NCBI RefSeq assembly: GCF_024721975.1
Contig: NZ_JANQBB010000003.1
Coordinates: 620,001-684,000, forward strand
Direction: 5' to 3'
Length of the DNA: 64,000 nucleotides
Origin: Paenibacillus endoradicis
Lineage (GTDB): Bacteria; Bacillota; Bacilli; Paenibacillales; Paenibacillaceae
Part shown: piece by piece, positions 8,514 through 17,801 of the stretch
Layout: each line of letters starts with the position of its first letter
Position numbering within the stretch: the first letter of the stretch is position 1
Translations under genes and position numbers: made by a program
The notes under the pieces: model-generated
Database searches by the model: none
Seen by the model: only the letters and a program-made list of their open reading frames with translations
What the model was told of the DNA's origin: nothing

Positions 8514-10049
8514 ATGAATTATAATAACCCCGTAATCAGTGGATTTCATCCTGATCCTAGCATTTGTAGAAGTGGCGATGATTATTTTCTAGTTACAAGT
8601 TCTTTTGAATATTTTCCAGGAGTTCCCCTTTTACATAGTAAAGATCTAGTGCATTGGGAGCAAATTGGACATTGTCTAACACGTCCAGAGCAACTAGATT
8701 TACATCAAGCAAGAAGTTCAGGTGGAATTTATGCTCCTACGATACGTTATCACAATGGAATGTATTATATGGTAACTACGAATGTTTCAGCTGGTGGAAA
8801 TTTTTATGTGTATACGGATAATCCACGAGGAGAATGGTCAAAACCTATTTATGTAGATCAACCAGGGATTGATCCGGACTTATTTTTCGATGAGGATGGT
8901 ACCGTATATTTTTCTACGGCGTGGGGGAATTCAGAGACGGGTACAGGAATTTATCAAAGTCGTATCAATATAGAAGATGGAAATAGATTAACAAATTATA
9001 CTTTTGTTTGGCAAGGGACAGGGGGACAATACCCTCAGGCTCCTCATATGTATCGGATTGGAAATTGGTATTATCTTCTTATTTCCGAAGGCGGCACCGA
9101 ATATGGCCACATGGTTACAATTTCAAGAAGTACAAAAGCAACGGGCCCTTTTGAAGCGTGTCCTAACAATCCTATTTTGACGCATCGTAGTCAATCAAAA
9201 ACTATTCATGCTACTGGACATGCAGATATAGTGCAAACAAGTGAGGGAAGTTGGTGGGCAGTTTTTCTAGCGATTCGTCCAGTTGGTTACCCGAATCGCC
9301 ATCATCTCGGCAGAGAAACATTTCTAGCACCTGTAACATGGAGCGAAGATGACTGGCCAATTATAGGTGATAATGGTACGGTCAGTGAAAATGTGTCAGC
9401 ACAAGGATTAACTCTTCAACCAAAAATAGAACTTACAATTCGAGATGATTTTAATACTGAAAAACTAGCTTCTCATTGGAATTTATTGCGATTACCGAAT
9501 CTAGATAAGTATTCATTAAAGAGTAAGGTAAGCTGTTTGACACTTTATGGGTCTACAGAAACATTGGATGATTGTGGTGCGCCTGCATTTGTTGGTAGAA
9601 GGCAACAACACTTTGCATGTGAAGCATCCGCACAGCTTACATTTAATCCACAGCAAGACGGGGAAGAAGCAGGAATTACTGTATATATGAATGAAAGGTT
9701 TCATTATGAACTTGCAGTGAAACGGATTTCAGGTGAGCGCAAGCTTATTTTCCGTAGAAGGCTCGGTAGCTTATGGAAGATAGAGAATGAGATACCCTTG
9801 TCAGCTGAATCCATTGTATTAACAGTCAGAGCAGATAAGTGGCATTATTACTTTGAAGCTACTATCGATTCTCGAGATACAATTATGTTAGGACAAGGAG
9901 AATGTGCAATGCTTGCTACAGAAGTGGCAGGTGGATTTACTGGAGTACTAATAGCTATGTACGCAACTGGTAATGGAGTAAAATCTACATCTCCTGCTCA
10001 TTTTGATTGGTTTGATTACGTAGGAATTGAATCTTTTATAGGAAAATAA
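8514..10049 (+). CDS. GH43 beta-xylosidase/alpha-arabinofuranosidase, cytoplasmic
   Basis: 511 residues, ATG 9 bases after AAAGGAGTG. The N-terminal five-bladed propeller shows HPDPSICR (general base Asp14), IDPDLFFDEDG (likely pKa-setting Asp) and LLISEGG (catalytic acid Glu192). The C-terminal part (about 310-511) is the beta-sandwich common in XynB-type GH43 enzymes. Length and architecture match Bacillus XynB, about 530 residues. No signal peptide is present, so it acts inside the cell on imported xylo-oligosaccharides, releasing xylose or arabinose. Its neighbours are a cytoplasmic GH10 and another GH43 gene. Confidence 0.88.
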   Translation: MNYNNPVISGFHPDPSICRSGDDYFLVTSSFEYFPGVPLLHSKDLVHWEQIGHCLTRPEQLDLHQARSSGGIYAPTIRYHNGMYYMVTTNVSAGGNFYVYTDNPRGEWSKPIYVDQPGIDPDLFFDEDGTVYFSTAWGNSETGTGIYQSRINIEDGNRLTNYTFVWQGTGGQYPQAPHMYRIGNWYYLLISEGGTEYGHMVTISRSTKATGPFEACPNNPILTHRSQSKTIHATGHADIVQTSEGSWWAVFLAIRPVGYPNRHHLGRETFLAPVTWSEDDWPIIGDNGTVSENVSAQGLTLQPKIELTIRDDFNTEKLASHWNLLRLPNLDKYSLKSKVSCLTLYGSTETLDDCGAPAFVGRRQQHFACEASAQLTFNPQQDGEEAGITVYMNERFHYELAVKRISGERKLIFRRRLGSLWKIENEIPLSAESIVLTVRADKWHYYFEATIDSRDTIMLGQGECAMLATEVAGGFTGVLIAMYATGNGVKSTSPAHFDWFDYVGIESFIGK

Positions 10050-10053
10050 AATT

Positions 10054-10086
10054 ACCGAATCGACATAGGTTGACGGTTTTATTTTC
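10054..10086 (+). terminator. Weak hairpin between GH43 and GH10 genes
   Basis: ACCGAATCGAC pairs imperfectly with GTTGACGGT and is followed by TTTTATTTT. It may be a leaky terminator that lowers expression of the downstream genes. Confidence 0.4.
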
Positions 10087-10128
10087 TCGCGAAATAAACA
10101 AATAAATATACATAGGAGGAAATTTATT

Positions 10129-11145
10129 ATGAAAACAGTACAAAATGAAGGAATACCAAAGCTATATGAGGAATTCGTGGAGTATTTTTTAGTTGGGGCA
10201 GCAGTTAATAAATTTACGCTTAATCATCAAGAGCAACTGTTGAAACAACATTTCAATAGCATCACAGCTGAAAATGAAATGAAGTTTGAAAGTTTGCAGC
10301 CTATGGAAGGGCAGTTTCAATTTGAAGTTGCAGACCAAATGCTAGATTTTGCTAAAAAAAATGATATGGGCGTAAGAGGTCATACGCTCGTATGGCATAA
10401 TCAAACCCCCGATTGGATGTTCGAAAAACCTTCAAGTGGCATTGTTGATCGTGCAACATTATTAGAACGAATGAAAGCTCATATTGACACTGTAGTTACT
10501 CGCTATAAAGGCAATTTTTATGCATGGGACGTAGTTAATGAAGCAGTATCTGATAGCGGTAATGATATATTGCGTTCATCGAAATGGCTTGACATTGTAG
10601 GAGAAGAGTTCATAGCAAAAGCGTTCGAATATGCTCATGCTGCTGATCCTACTGCTCTATTATTCTATAATGATTATAATGAATCTGATGCTATAAAACG
10701 AGAAAAAATATATCGTTTAGTGAAATCCTTAAAGGAAAAAGATGTACCTATTCATGGAATTGGTATGCAATCACACTGGAATCTTGATCAACCTTCTCTT
10801 GACGATATTCGCCAGACGATTGAACGCTATGCTAGCTTAGGCGTAACACTTCATATAACTGAAATGGATTTATCGATGTTTCAATTCGATGATCGACGAA
10901 CCGATTGTACAGTTCCAACTGAAGTGATGTTAGAAAAACAAGCGCAGCGATATGGACAAGTGTTTAAACTATTTAAGGAATACAGTGAACATATTTCGTC
11001 AGTAACATTTTGGGGTGCAGCTGATGATTATACTTGGCTAGATCATTTCCCAGTACATAATCGTAAAAATTGGCCATTTCTATTTGATACAGAGCACAAG
11101 CCAAAGCAATCATTTTGGAATGTTATTAATAGTTCTAAATCTTAA
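10129..11145 (+). CDS. GH10 xylanase, intracellular type
   Basis: 338 residues, ATG after TAGGAGGAAA. It is a bare GH10 catalytic domain with no signal peptide or binding module, the length of known intracellular GH10 enzymes (about 330). Motifs: GHTLVWHNQTPDWMF, acid/base Glu138 in WDVVNEA, nucleophile Glu245 in ITEMDLS, and WGAADDYTWLD near the C terminus. Enzymes of this kind hydrolyse short, often glucuronate-branched, xylo-oligosaccharides in the cytoplasm. It differs clearly from the anchored GH10 at 7031, so the two are not a recent duplication. It lies between two GH43 genes, 30 bases from the next. Confidence 0.92.
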   Translation: MKTVQNEGIPKLYEEFVEYFLVGAAVNKFTLNHQEQLLKQHFNSITAENEMKFESLQPMEGQFQFEVADQMLDFAKKNDMGVRGHTLVWHNQTPDWMFEKPSSGIVDRATLLERMKAHIDTVVTRYKGNFYAWDVVNEAVSDSGNDILRSSKWLDIVGEEFIAKAFEYAHAADPTALLFYNDYNESDAIKREKIYRLVKSLKEKDVPIHGIGMQSHWNLDQPSLDDIRQTIERYASLGVTLHITEMDLSMFQFDDRRTDCTVPTEVMLEKQAQRYGQVFKLFKEYSEHISSVTFWGAADDYTWLDHFPVHNRKNWPFLFDTEHKPKQSFWNVINSSKS

Positions 11146-11175
11146 TCATCAATTTCATAAGGGAGAGATAGTACA

Positions 11176-12711
11176 ATGGATAATACTTTAATTACTAATC
11201 CAATCATCTGGGCTGACATACCAGATCCTGATATTATTCGAGTAGGTCATCATTATTATATGGTTAGTACAAGTATGCATGTTATGCCCGGTTGTCCTAT
11301 TATGAAGTCGCAAGATTTGTTGAATTGGGAGATCCTTAATTACGTCTATGATAGCTTCGAGAATAATGACGCTCATAATATGGTAGATGGTAAAAATATC
11401 TATGGTCAAGGCTCTTGGGCAGCTAGTTTACGCCAACACAATGGACTGTTTTATGTATGTTTTTCTAGCAATGACATGAATCAGTTTTATACGTACACGA
11501 CGGATGATATTGACAATGGAAATTGGCAACGCTCAGTAATCAATGGCTTATTCCATGACCCAAGCTTACTATTTGAGGAGGATAGAGTATTTGTTATATA
11601 CGGAAACGGCGGTATTTATATTGCCGAATTAACAGCAGATGCAACTGCGGTGAAAGAAGGCGGGATTGTTCAGTTACTATTAGAAACTGAAAGTGAGGGT
11701 ATTGGTTTACGATGTGAAGGATGTCATGCATATCGAATAGATGGAATGTACTATCTATTCTTTATTGAATGGCCGACAGTAGGCAATAAGCGTCGTAGCC
11801 AAGTATGTTATCGTTCCTCCGAGCTTCTTGGGCCTTATGAACGGAAGATCATTTTGGATGATGATATGGGCTATTATAATAAAGGGATTGCCCAAGGTGG
11901 TATAATTGAAACAGCAGATCATAAGTGGTATACGCTTTTATTTCAAGATCATGATGCAGTTGGAAGAATACCTGTATTGCAGCCTATGGAATGGCTTGAT
12001 GGCTGGCCGATAGTCGGTGTAGAGGGTAAAGCTTCGGAAAAGTTTGCTACAAATTTCCCTAATACACCATGTAAACCAATTGTAATTAGTGATGAATTCG
12101 ATTATGAAGAGAATCAATTAATATTGAATTGGCAATGGAATCATAACCCGAACAATCAGTTATGGTCAGTGACCGAGCGAGACAGTCATCTACGCTTAAC
12201 GACTGGCAATATTGTAGATAGTGTGCTCAAAGCACGTAATACGCTGACACAGCGTACGGAAGGTCCAGCATGTGTAGCAACGACTGTGATGGATATTTCG
12301 TATATGAACCTTGGCGATCATGCTGGATTGATTGCCTTACAAAGTCTTTTTGGTACTGTTGGTGTTAAAGTAGACAGCAATGGTGATAGAGTTGTCGTGA
12401 TGAGCGTGAACGATGGTCTTGGTATGGAAACAGTGGTTGAATCGGTGCCATATGCCCCTAGTATTATCTATTTAAAAATTGAATTTAATTATGAAAATAG
12501 TATTGATATTGCAAAATTTTATTACGCTTCAAAAGATGGTCAATGGATAGAAATTGGACGTCCGTTGGAGATGAAATATACATTAGATCATTTTATGGGC
12601 TATCGAATAGGTATATTTAATTACGCAAGTCTAGAGACTAATGGTTACGTTGATGTTGATTATTTCCACTATATGAAGTTAATTCATGGAACATATCAAC
12701 TTATGAGATAG
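11176..12711 (+). CDS. GH43 glycosidase (arabinofuranosidase/xylosidase)
   Basis: 511 residues, ATG after GGGAGAG. The propeller shows IPDPDII (general base near Asp17), LFHDPSLLFEED, and FFIEWPT with the likely acid Glu198. A beta-sandwich C-terminal domain follows from about residue 305. No signal peptide is seen, so the protein is cytoplasmic. It resembles the GH43 subfamilies with xylosidase or arabinofuranosidase activity more than the GH43 at 8514 does, and sequence alone cannot choose between them. It is the last gene of the xylan block and ends at a bidirectional terminator shared with the convergent regulator gene. Confidence 0.85.
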   Translation: MDNTLITNPIIWADIPDPDIIRVGHHYYMVSTSMHVMPGCPIMKSQDLLNWEILNYVYDSFENNDAHNMVDGKNIYGQGSWAASLRQHNGLFYVCFSSNDMNQFYTYTTDDIDNGNWQRSVINGLFHDPSLLFEEDRVFVIYGNGGIYIAELTADATAVKEGGIVQLLLETESEGIGLRCEGCHAYRIDGMYYLFFIEWPTVGNKRRSQVCYRSSELLGPYERKIILDDDMGYYNKGIAQGGIIETADHKWYTLLFQDHDAVGRIPVLQPMEWLDGWPIVGVEGKASEKFATNFPNTPCKPIVISDEFDYEENQLILNWQWNHNPNNQLWSVTERDSHLRLTTGNIVDSVLKARNTLTQRTEGPACVATTVMDISYMNLGDHAGLIALQSLFGTVGVKVDSNGDRVVVMSVNDGLGMETVVESVPYAPSIIYLKIEFNYENSIDIAKFYYASKDGQWIEIGRPLEMKYTLDHFMGYRIGIFNYASLETNGYVDVDYFHYMKLIHGTYQLMR

Positions 12712-12747
12712 CAACAAAAAACACCAGATATCTGGTGTTTTTTGTTG
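12712..12747. terminator. Bidirectional terminator between xylan genes and AraC regulator
   Basis: CAACAAAAAACACCAGATA and its complement form a nearly perfect palindrome with A and T tracts on both sides, able to end transcription from either direction. Confidence 0.85.
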
Positions 12748-12753
12748 CGGTAA

Positions 12754-13524
12754 TTAATTTGCTTGAGAATAATCATATTTCTTTCGATATTCATTGGAGC
12801 TTAAGCCAGTATATTGTTTGAACTTTTTATAAAACCAGTCAATCTCGGTATAGCCTACCTCATTAGCAATTTCATATATTTTCATATCTGTTTTTTTGAG
12901 TAATACTTTGGCTTTTTCCATTCTTTGTTGTAGTAAATACGCATTGAAAGACATGTTTTCATGCAATCTAAATTTTTGTCCTAAATAGGCACAGTTAAAA
13001 TGTAGTATGCTCGATATCTTTTTCAATGTAATGTTTTGATGCATATCATTCTGTACATAATGTTTAACGGTTTCGATAATAGAGATAGACGGTTCGTTTT
13101 TCTTGACTGCTACTGTAGAAGTTGGGCCATCATTCGGTTCATATGAAGAATTAATAGTAAGCGCTTTCTTAACGGCCAACAAACTTGTTTTCAAAGTACC
13201 CTCTCGCATTGGTTCGGTTAAATAATCGTTGATCTGATACGTCAATGCTTTTCTAGCAAGTTGGAAATCATCTTTTCCACCTATAAGAATAATTGGGATA
13301 CGACTTTTACTTCGTATTTTTTTGCATAGTAATATTCCAGTTGTGTTGTAACCTTTAATATTTATAACAATGAGTGAGAAACGATGATTCTCAATTAATT
13401 GAGTAACATTATGATATTGATTGGTTTGATTGGTAACCTTAAAATTAATGTCTAATCGCTTAATTAGCTTTGTTGTTTGATGGAGTGTAAAATCGTTAGG
13501 ATCAACAAGCAGTACATTATACAT
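12754..13524 (-). CDS. AraC-family response regulator with degenerate receiver domain
   Basis: 256 residues. Residues 1-120 have the shape of a YesN-type receiver but lack the phosphorylation chemistry. The expected acidic pair is LLVDPND instead of VDDE. The phospho-acceptor position is Asn55 (VINIKGYN, where ITDIKMP would be usual). The conserved Lys is Glu104 (YLTEPM instead of YLLKP). The C-terminal 100 residues are a normal AraC DNA-binding domain (LKKISSILHFNCAYLGQKFR; IYEIANEVGYTEIDWFYKKF). No sensor kinase gene is nearby. It lies convergent to the xylan genes and is a candidate regulator of them, acting without phosphorylation; target and signal are unknown. Confidence 0.85.
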   Translation of the reverse strand: MYNVLLVDPNDFTLHQTTKLIKRLDINFKVTNQTNQYHNVTQLIENHRFSLIVINIKGYNTTGILLCKKIRSKSRIPIILIGGKDDFQLARKALTYQINDYLTEPMREGTLKTSLLAVKKALTINSSYEPNDGPTSTVAVKKNEPSISIIETVKHYVQNDMHQNITLKKISSILHFNCAYLGQKFRLHENMSFNAYLLQQRMEKAKVLLKKTDMKIYEIANEVGYTEIDWFYKKFKQYTGLSSNEYRKKYDYSQAN

Positions 13525-13934
13525 GGAACTTTCCCCCTTAGCAGTATAAGCTATGTTGAAGAATAATTGTATACGCTTTAATTATGGGGAATCACTGGGT
13601 TGTTAACAATGTGCAATTCTTTGCTCTTGTTGCATTCTTTTACTAATTGAAAAAATATATTTAATATAATATGAATATTTTAGTTTAGAGGTTTGAGTTG
13701 CAAATATGAAGAGGGTATCGATTATGTGGGACTCATATACAATACAATTAATTGATCTTCTAAAATATGAATTATTGGAAGTGAATATATAACATACTGG
13801 AAATCGATTCGTAATGTGAATAGTAAGAGGAAACGAAGGTACTACTTCTATCGATCTCATAATATAACAATCTAATATTTTTTTATGACATTCATGTAAC
13901 ATTCGTGTTTTACAATACATGATGAGGTGAGGAA
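13525..13934. other. Intergenic region upstream of AraC regulator and broken cellulase
   Basis: About 410 AT-rich bases between divergent genes. It should hold promoters for both. A long open frame on the minus strand exists here but has no ribosome binding site, no domain and atypical composition, so it is not called. I see no convincing operator or RNA structure. Confidence 0.5.
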
Positions 13935-14887
13935 ATGAGAAAAATCAAGTTCGTTTTTCTAGAAATATCTTTCCACTAATATTAATTTTACTTCTAGTAT
14001 TGGTGGCAGGATGTTCAGTGAAGGAGGAAGTAAACAAACTACCGAATAAAGAAGACAACTCATTATCAAATAAGGAAGAAGCTTTAGGTAAGATTTCATT
14101 TTGGGATGAACAGAAAAAAGGTACTAATTTTATCAATTCGAAATCTATTCCAGAAAATTATAGTGAAGCTAATAAAGAAAATATTGAATTTATCCGCTTA
14201 GCTCCGGATAAATGGGCTAAGGATAGAGATTTTTTATTCAATGATAAGCCGGATTCAAATCCGAAAAAAGATTTTTTAATTGGTAATGCAGATCAATATG
14301 AAGGTATTGTAGAAGAAGATTTTGCTGCATTGAAAGCAGACTTGGATGCAGCTTATGAACGAGGTTCAAAAGTAGTATTAACAGTTTTAAGTCTGCGAGG
14401 AGATCGTTGGAGACAATTTAATAATTTCAAGAACGATGATCCAATTTGGCAGAATTTTAGTTATCATGAACAATCTGCACAGTTTTGGAGTGACCTTGCT
14501 ACTAGATTGAAGGATCATCCAGCTGTAGTTGGATATAATCTAGTGAATGAACTACACCCAGAAACAGCGACAGGATTTAAAGATTTTTAGACACAGGATT
14601 ATAGCGAGTGGTATAGCAATGTTGAAAATACAGCAGCTGATTTAAATAAATTGTATGAAACGATAGTAGAAGCGATTCGCTTGGTAGATAAAGATACACC
14701 GATTATTGTTAATTCAGGATTATATGCAACTCCATGGGCATTTGAGTTTTTGAAACCAATCAACGATGATAATGTTCTGTATGCATTTCATATGTATGAG
14801 CCGTATGAAATGACCAGTCAAAATCGCAAAAAAGGATTCGCGTATGAGTTTATTCTATTTACGGTTGTATTAGGATTATTATATTAG
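13935..14887 (+). pseudogene. GH5-type cellulase lipoprotein, broken by frameshift, stop and 3' loss
   Basis: ATG at 13935 follows GAGGTGAGG. Reading MRKIKF it stops at once, but adding one A in the A run near 13940 gives MRKNQVRFSRNIFPLI and a lipobox LVAGC in the frame used downstream. That frame then encodes a GH5-like barrel (FIRLAPDKW, VVLTVLSLRGDRW, and YNLVNELHPE with the acid/base Glu). An in-frame TAG at 14588 interrupts it; the same frame resumes at once (TQDYSEWY) and continues through NSGLYATPWAFE and YAFHMYEPYE. After about 14825 similarity stops, and the region that should hold the nucleophile Glu is missing. Three independent lesions mean it is not functional. Confidence 0.85.
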
Positions 14888-15011
14888 ATGAAAGAGATTT
14901 ATTGACAAAACAATAGATTTAGTAATAATATCTTTTACGAAAAATAAGTTTACATTTCATAAAATTTATATCGTGTTGTTTAATCGCTATAATTATAAAG
15001 GAGCTGAGAAA

Positions 15012-15665
15012 ATGGAAATTTCAAATGGAGTTCACATACTTGAACTTGACTTTTACGGGAGTACAATCAACCCAACCCTTTTGTGGGATCAAGAAATGGC
15101 CGTTTTAATAGACACAGGATTCACTGGGCAGATTGAAGATTTGAAACTAGCTATGAAGAAGGTAGGAGTGTCACTTAATAATGTGAAAATTGTGATCTTG
15201 ACACATCAGGATATAGATCATATAGGATGTCTACCTGAGATTTTGGGAGAGTGTGGTAACCAAGTTCAAGTATTTGCGCACGAACTGGATAAGCCATATA
15301 TCCAAGGTGAATTACCACTTTTAAAAGATGGACACATCATAGATCCTCCTAAGGGCAGAGTGGACAAAACATTAATAGATGGTGAGGAAATTGATGTTTG
15401 CGGTGGAATTAGAGTCATTCACACGCCTGGGCACACCCCCGGTCATATCAGCCTATATTTGAAAAAAAGTAAAACTCTAATTGCTGGGGATTCGATGTAT
15501 AGTGTAAACGGAATACTCGGAGGAATTCATGAGCCAACAACACCCGATATAGAGGAAGCTCGGCTTTCCTTGAAAAAGTATTTGGATCTAGATATTGAAT
15601 CCGTAATTTGTTATCACGGAGGAATAAGCAAGGGGAAAATTAATGACCAAATTAGAGCATTATAG
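15012..15665 (+). CDS. MBL-fold metallo-hydrolase
   Basis: 217 residues. ATG at 15012 is chosen because AAAGGAG sits 9 bases upstream; an in-frame TTG at 14973 has no such site. The metallo-beta-lactamase fold motif is LTHQDIDHIG, where the second metal-binding His of HxHxDH is Asp, a variant frequent in Bacillota members. HTPGHTPGHISL supplies the next His ligand, LIAGDSMY the bridging Asp, and CYHGG the last His. Substrate is unknown; the family includes thioesterases, lactonases and glyoxalase II-like enzymes. It stands alone between the broken cellulase and the convergent PhzF gene. Confidence 0.85.
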   Translation: MEISNGVHILELDFYGSTINPTLLWDQEMAVLIDTGFTGQIEDLKLAMKKVGVSLNNVKIVILTHQDIDHIGCLPEILGECGNQVQVFAHELDKPYIQGELPLLKDGHIIDPPKGRVDKTLIDGEEIDVCGGIRVIHTPGHTPGHISLYLKKSKTLIAGDSMYSVNGILGGIHEPTTPDIEEARLSLKKYLDLDIESVICYHGGISKGKINDQIRAL

Positions 15666-15683
15666 ATCTAATACATAATTATG

Positions 15684-15755
15684 AAATAAACCACTAGACA
15701 TACAGCATTATGCATCTTCACTTATGCATGATGTGTTTCTGGTGGTTTATATTTT
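15684..15755. terminator. Terminator between convergent MBL and PhzF genes
   Basis: An outer stem ATAAACCACTA/TGGTGGTTTAT and an inner stem around GCATTATGCAT/ATGCATGATGT form a long hairpin followed by ATTTTTG. It can serve both directions. Confidence 0.7.
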
Positions 15756-15802
15756 TGCTTAATCTCTCGTCATCTTATGTTCTAACTTTTGTGAAATCGT
15801 CC

Positions 15803-16666
15803 TCACTTGGTGCTTAACATTCCTTCGATACAACTAACTGCATAACCACCGATTAAGATTTTTCCATTATTCTGAAACCGAACTTCGACCCTCCCATTTC
15901 GTCCTACACTATAGCCTTGACTAGCAATATAGTTCGATTCTTTTATAAGTTCAAGTTTTTTTATGAGTGTTGCCACGCATCCATTACCGCTTCCACACAC
16001 TGGGTCTTCATCTATTCCTTCGGTAGGGGCGAATGACCGCACTTCAAGATTAGACGTTGTATTTCCAAAATCTAACCCAAATATCGTAACACCAGTTACC
16101 CCTGACGGAATCAAAGTAGATAGCTTCGCCATGTCAGGCCGAAGGCTTCGTACCTCATGTGCATTAGTTAGTTGTAGCGTAATCCATACGGCTCCCACAT
16201 CAATCGTGGCACTTGCTTTCACGCTATGTGAAGGGACTCCCAAAGCAATAGCAAGTTCAACTAATTCAGCAGAATGTATGTGCTGTACATTAGGCTCAGG
16301 CAATGTAAGAAATAGTTTATCTTCATCTATTAAAATTGATACTAATCCGACCCCACATTCCTGTATTAAGTATCCTTCTGTCTTTGGTTTATTGCCATGT
16401 TGAAGTACAGCAAATGCCGACCCTATAGTAGGGTGCCCTGCAAAAGGAAGTTCACTGTTTGGAGTGAAAATACGCAATTTATAGTCAGCCCGTGGGTCTG
16501 TTGGAGTGCATACAAAGGTGGTTTCAGATAGATTCGTCCAATTTGCAATAGCCTGCATCTCCTTAGTTGACAGTTCATTTCCATCGAGAACTACTGCAAC
16601 AGGGTTTCCCTTAAATGGAACATTAGTAAATACATCTATTTGTTGAAATGGAACTTGGTGATTCAT
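15803..16666 (-). CDS. PhzF-family isomerase/epimerase-like protein
   Basis: 287 residues, ATG preceded on the minus strand by GGAAGGGGAG. The N terminus QQIDVFTNVPFKGNPVAVV, the glutamate motif LSETTFV (catalytic Glu near residue 48) and the C-terminal DPVCGSGNGC mark the two-lobed PhzF fold, also seen in diaminopimelate epimerase. Family members isomerise small metabolites; the substrate here is unknown and phenazine synthesis is not implied, as no other phz genes are present. It is separated by about 75 bases from the EamA exporter gene on the same strand and may be cotranscribed with it. Confidence 0.88.
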   Translation of the reverse strand: MNHQVPFQQIDVFTNVPFKGNPVAVVLDGNELSTKEMQAIANWTNLSETTFVCTPTDPRADYKLRIFTPNSELPFAGHPTIGSAFAVLQHGNKPKTEGYLIQECGVGLVSILIDEDKLFLTLPEPNVQHIHSAELVELAIALGVPSHSVKASATIDVGAVWITLQLTNAHEVRSLRPDMAKLSTLIPSGVTGVTIFGLDFGNTTSNLEVRSFAPTEGIDEDPVCGSGNGCVATLIKKLELIKESNYIASQGYSVGRNGRVEVRFQNNGKILIGGYAVSCIEGMLSTK

Positions 16667-16740
16667 TAATTATCTCCCCTTCCTAATTAAAAAAATCCAG
16701 GTCTGTAAGTGAGTCATATCGAGTAACTGGATTATAGAAA

Positions 16741-17607
16741 CTATTTTGATGCAAATCGCTTTGCGATCGCCACACATAGTACGACACCGATATTTACTAT
16801 AAAGATAGGCCAACCAATTAACTCATGAAGAACGAGAGCAGAAAGTATTAGACCGAAAAAAGGTTGCAGCAATTGTAACTGCCCGACTGCTGCTATACCT
16901 CCCTGGGCAAGACCACGATACCAGAACACAAAGCCAATGAGCATACTAAATAAAGAGACATAAGCTAAGCTCAAAAGTGAGGAAACACTGATACCCTCCC
17001 ATGAAACCGGTATGTAATAAAACGATAGTAGTAACATAATGGGGAGAGACATAACGAGAGCCCAAGAAATCACCTGCCAGCCCCCCAATCTTCTTGAGAG
17101 GATTGCTCCTTCCGCATAACCGTAACCACACACAATGATAGAAGCAAGCATTAATACATCACCGATAGTTGAAGAACTACCTACTTGTGTTAAAGCGAAT
17201 CCTACTACGAGGGAGCTACCTAAAGCTGACAATATCCAAAAGCTTGGTCGTGGGCGTTCACCGCCTCGCAATACACCGAAAATCGCCGTTGAAAGTGGCA
17301 GAAGTCCAATATAGATCATTGCATGCGATGATGTGACATACTGAAGCGCCACGGCTGACAGTAATGGGAAACCTACGACGACGCTGAGTGCTACTAACAA
17401 TAGCGGAACGATATCGCTTCGAATAGGTCGTTGTTGCCGGAAGATGAGCAAAAGTATTCCCGCTAACACACCAGCAATTGCGGCACGACATACTGTGAGA
17501 AATATTGGATCAAAATCCATTACTGCCAAGCGGGTTGCAGGTAGCGAACCACTGAAAATGAGTACACCTATGAAACCATTAATCCAGCCGCTTGTCTTGT
17601 TGTTCAT
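16741..17607 (-). CDS. EamA/DMT-superfamily transporter
   Basis: 288 residues from the ATG at 17607, chosen because GAGGTG lies 7 bases upstream; a GTG at 17649 would add 14 polar residues. About ten transmembrane helices in two EamA repeats are visible, for example GWINGFIGVLIFSGSLPATRL and FGLILSALVLHELIGWPIFIV. It is a likely inner-membrane metabolite exporter. It is transcribed divergently from a MocR-type regulator gene 194 bases away, the usual arrangement of a regulator with its target. The second EamA-MocR pair at 25562-27942 has the same layout. Confidence 0.85.
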   Translation of the reverse strand: MNNKTSGWINGFIGVLIFSGSLPATRLAVMDFDPIFLTVCRAAIAGVLAGILLLIFRQQRPIRSDIVPLLLVALSVVVGFPLLSAVALQYVTSSHAMIYIGLLPLSTAIFGVLRGGERPRPSFWILSALGSSLVVGFALTQVGSSSTIGDVLMLASIIVCGYGYAEGAILSRRLGGWQVISWALVMSLPIMLLLSFYYIPVSWEGISVSSLLSLAYVSLFSMLIGFVFWYRGLAQGGIAAVGQLQLLQPFFGLILSALVLHELIGWPIFIVNIGVVLCVAIAKRFASK

Positions 17608-17735
17608 TACAATCACCTCGATATTTTTATACAAAACTACAGTCGACACTATGAGATATCAAGGGACGATAATGTTCATTTAATGCATTTTTGTATGAAT
17701 ATTTGTATTATAATAGATACAAAGTGTTATATATA

Positions 17736-17767
17736 TTGAATAATATTCAATCTGTAAGGGTACAGAT
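17736..17767. promoter_or_regulatory. Palindromic operator cluster upstream of MocR gene 1
   Basis: Two adjoining palindromes: TTGAATA-A-TATTCAA (17736-17750) and ATCTGTA-AGGG-TACAGAT (17750-17767). The second recurs, with spacer TCGG, upstream of the other MocR gene (26921-26938). They lie between a TATAAT at 17709-17714 and the start codon at 17802, well placed for self-repression or for control of the divergent exporter. Confidence 0.65.
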
Positions 17768-17801
17768 GTAAGGTGGAATCATTCAAGAGGGAGGAATATT
17801 A

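Noticed and set aside
13603..13920. 105-residue open frame on the minus strand
   Set aside because: No ribosome binding site, Cys/His/Ile-rich shadow composition, no domain, and it fills the promoter region between divergent genes.
15803..16666. PhzF gene as part of a phenazine cluster
   Set aside because: No other phenazine biosynthesis gene is nearby; the family is broad and common in Bacillota.
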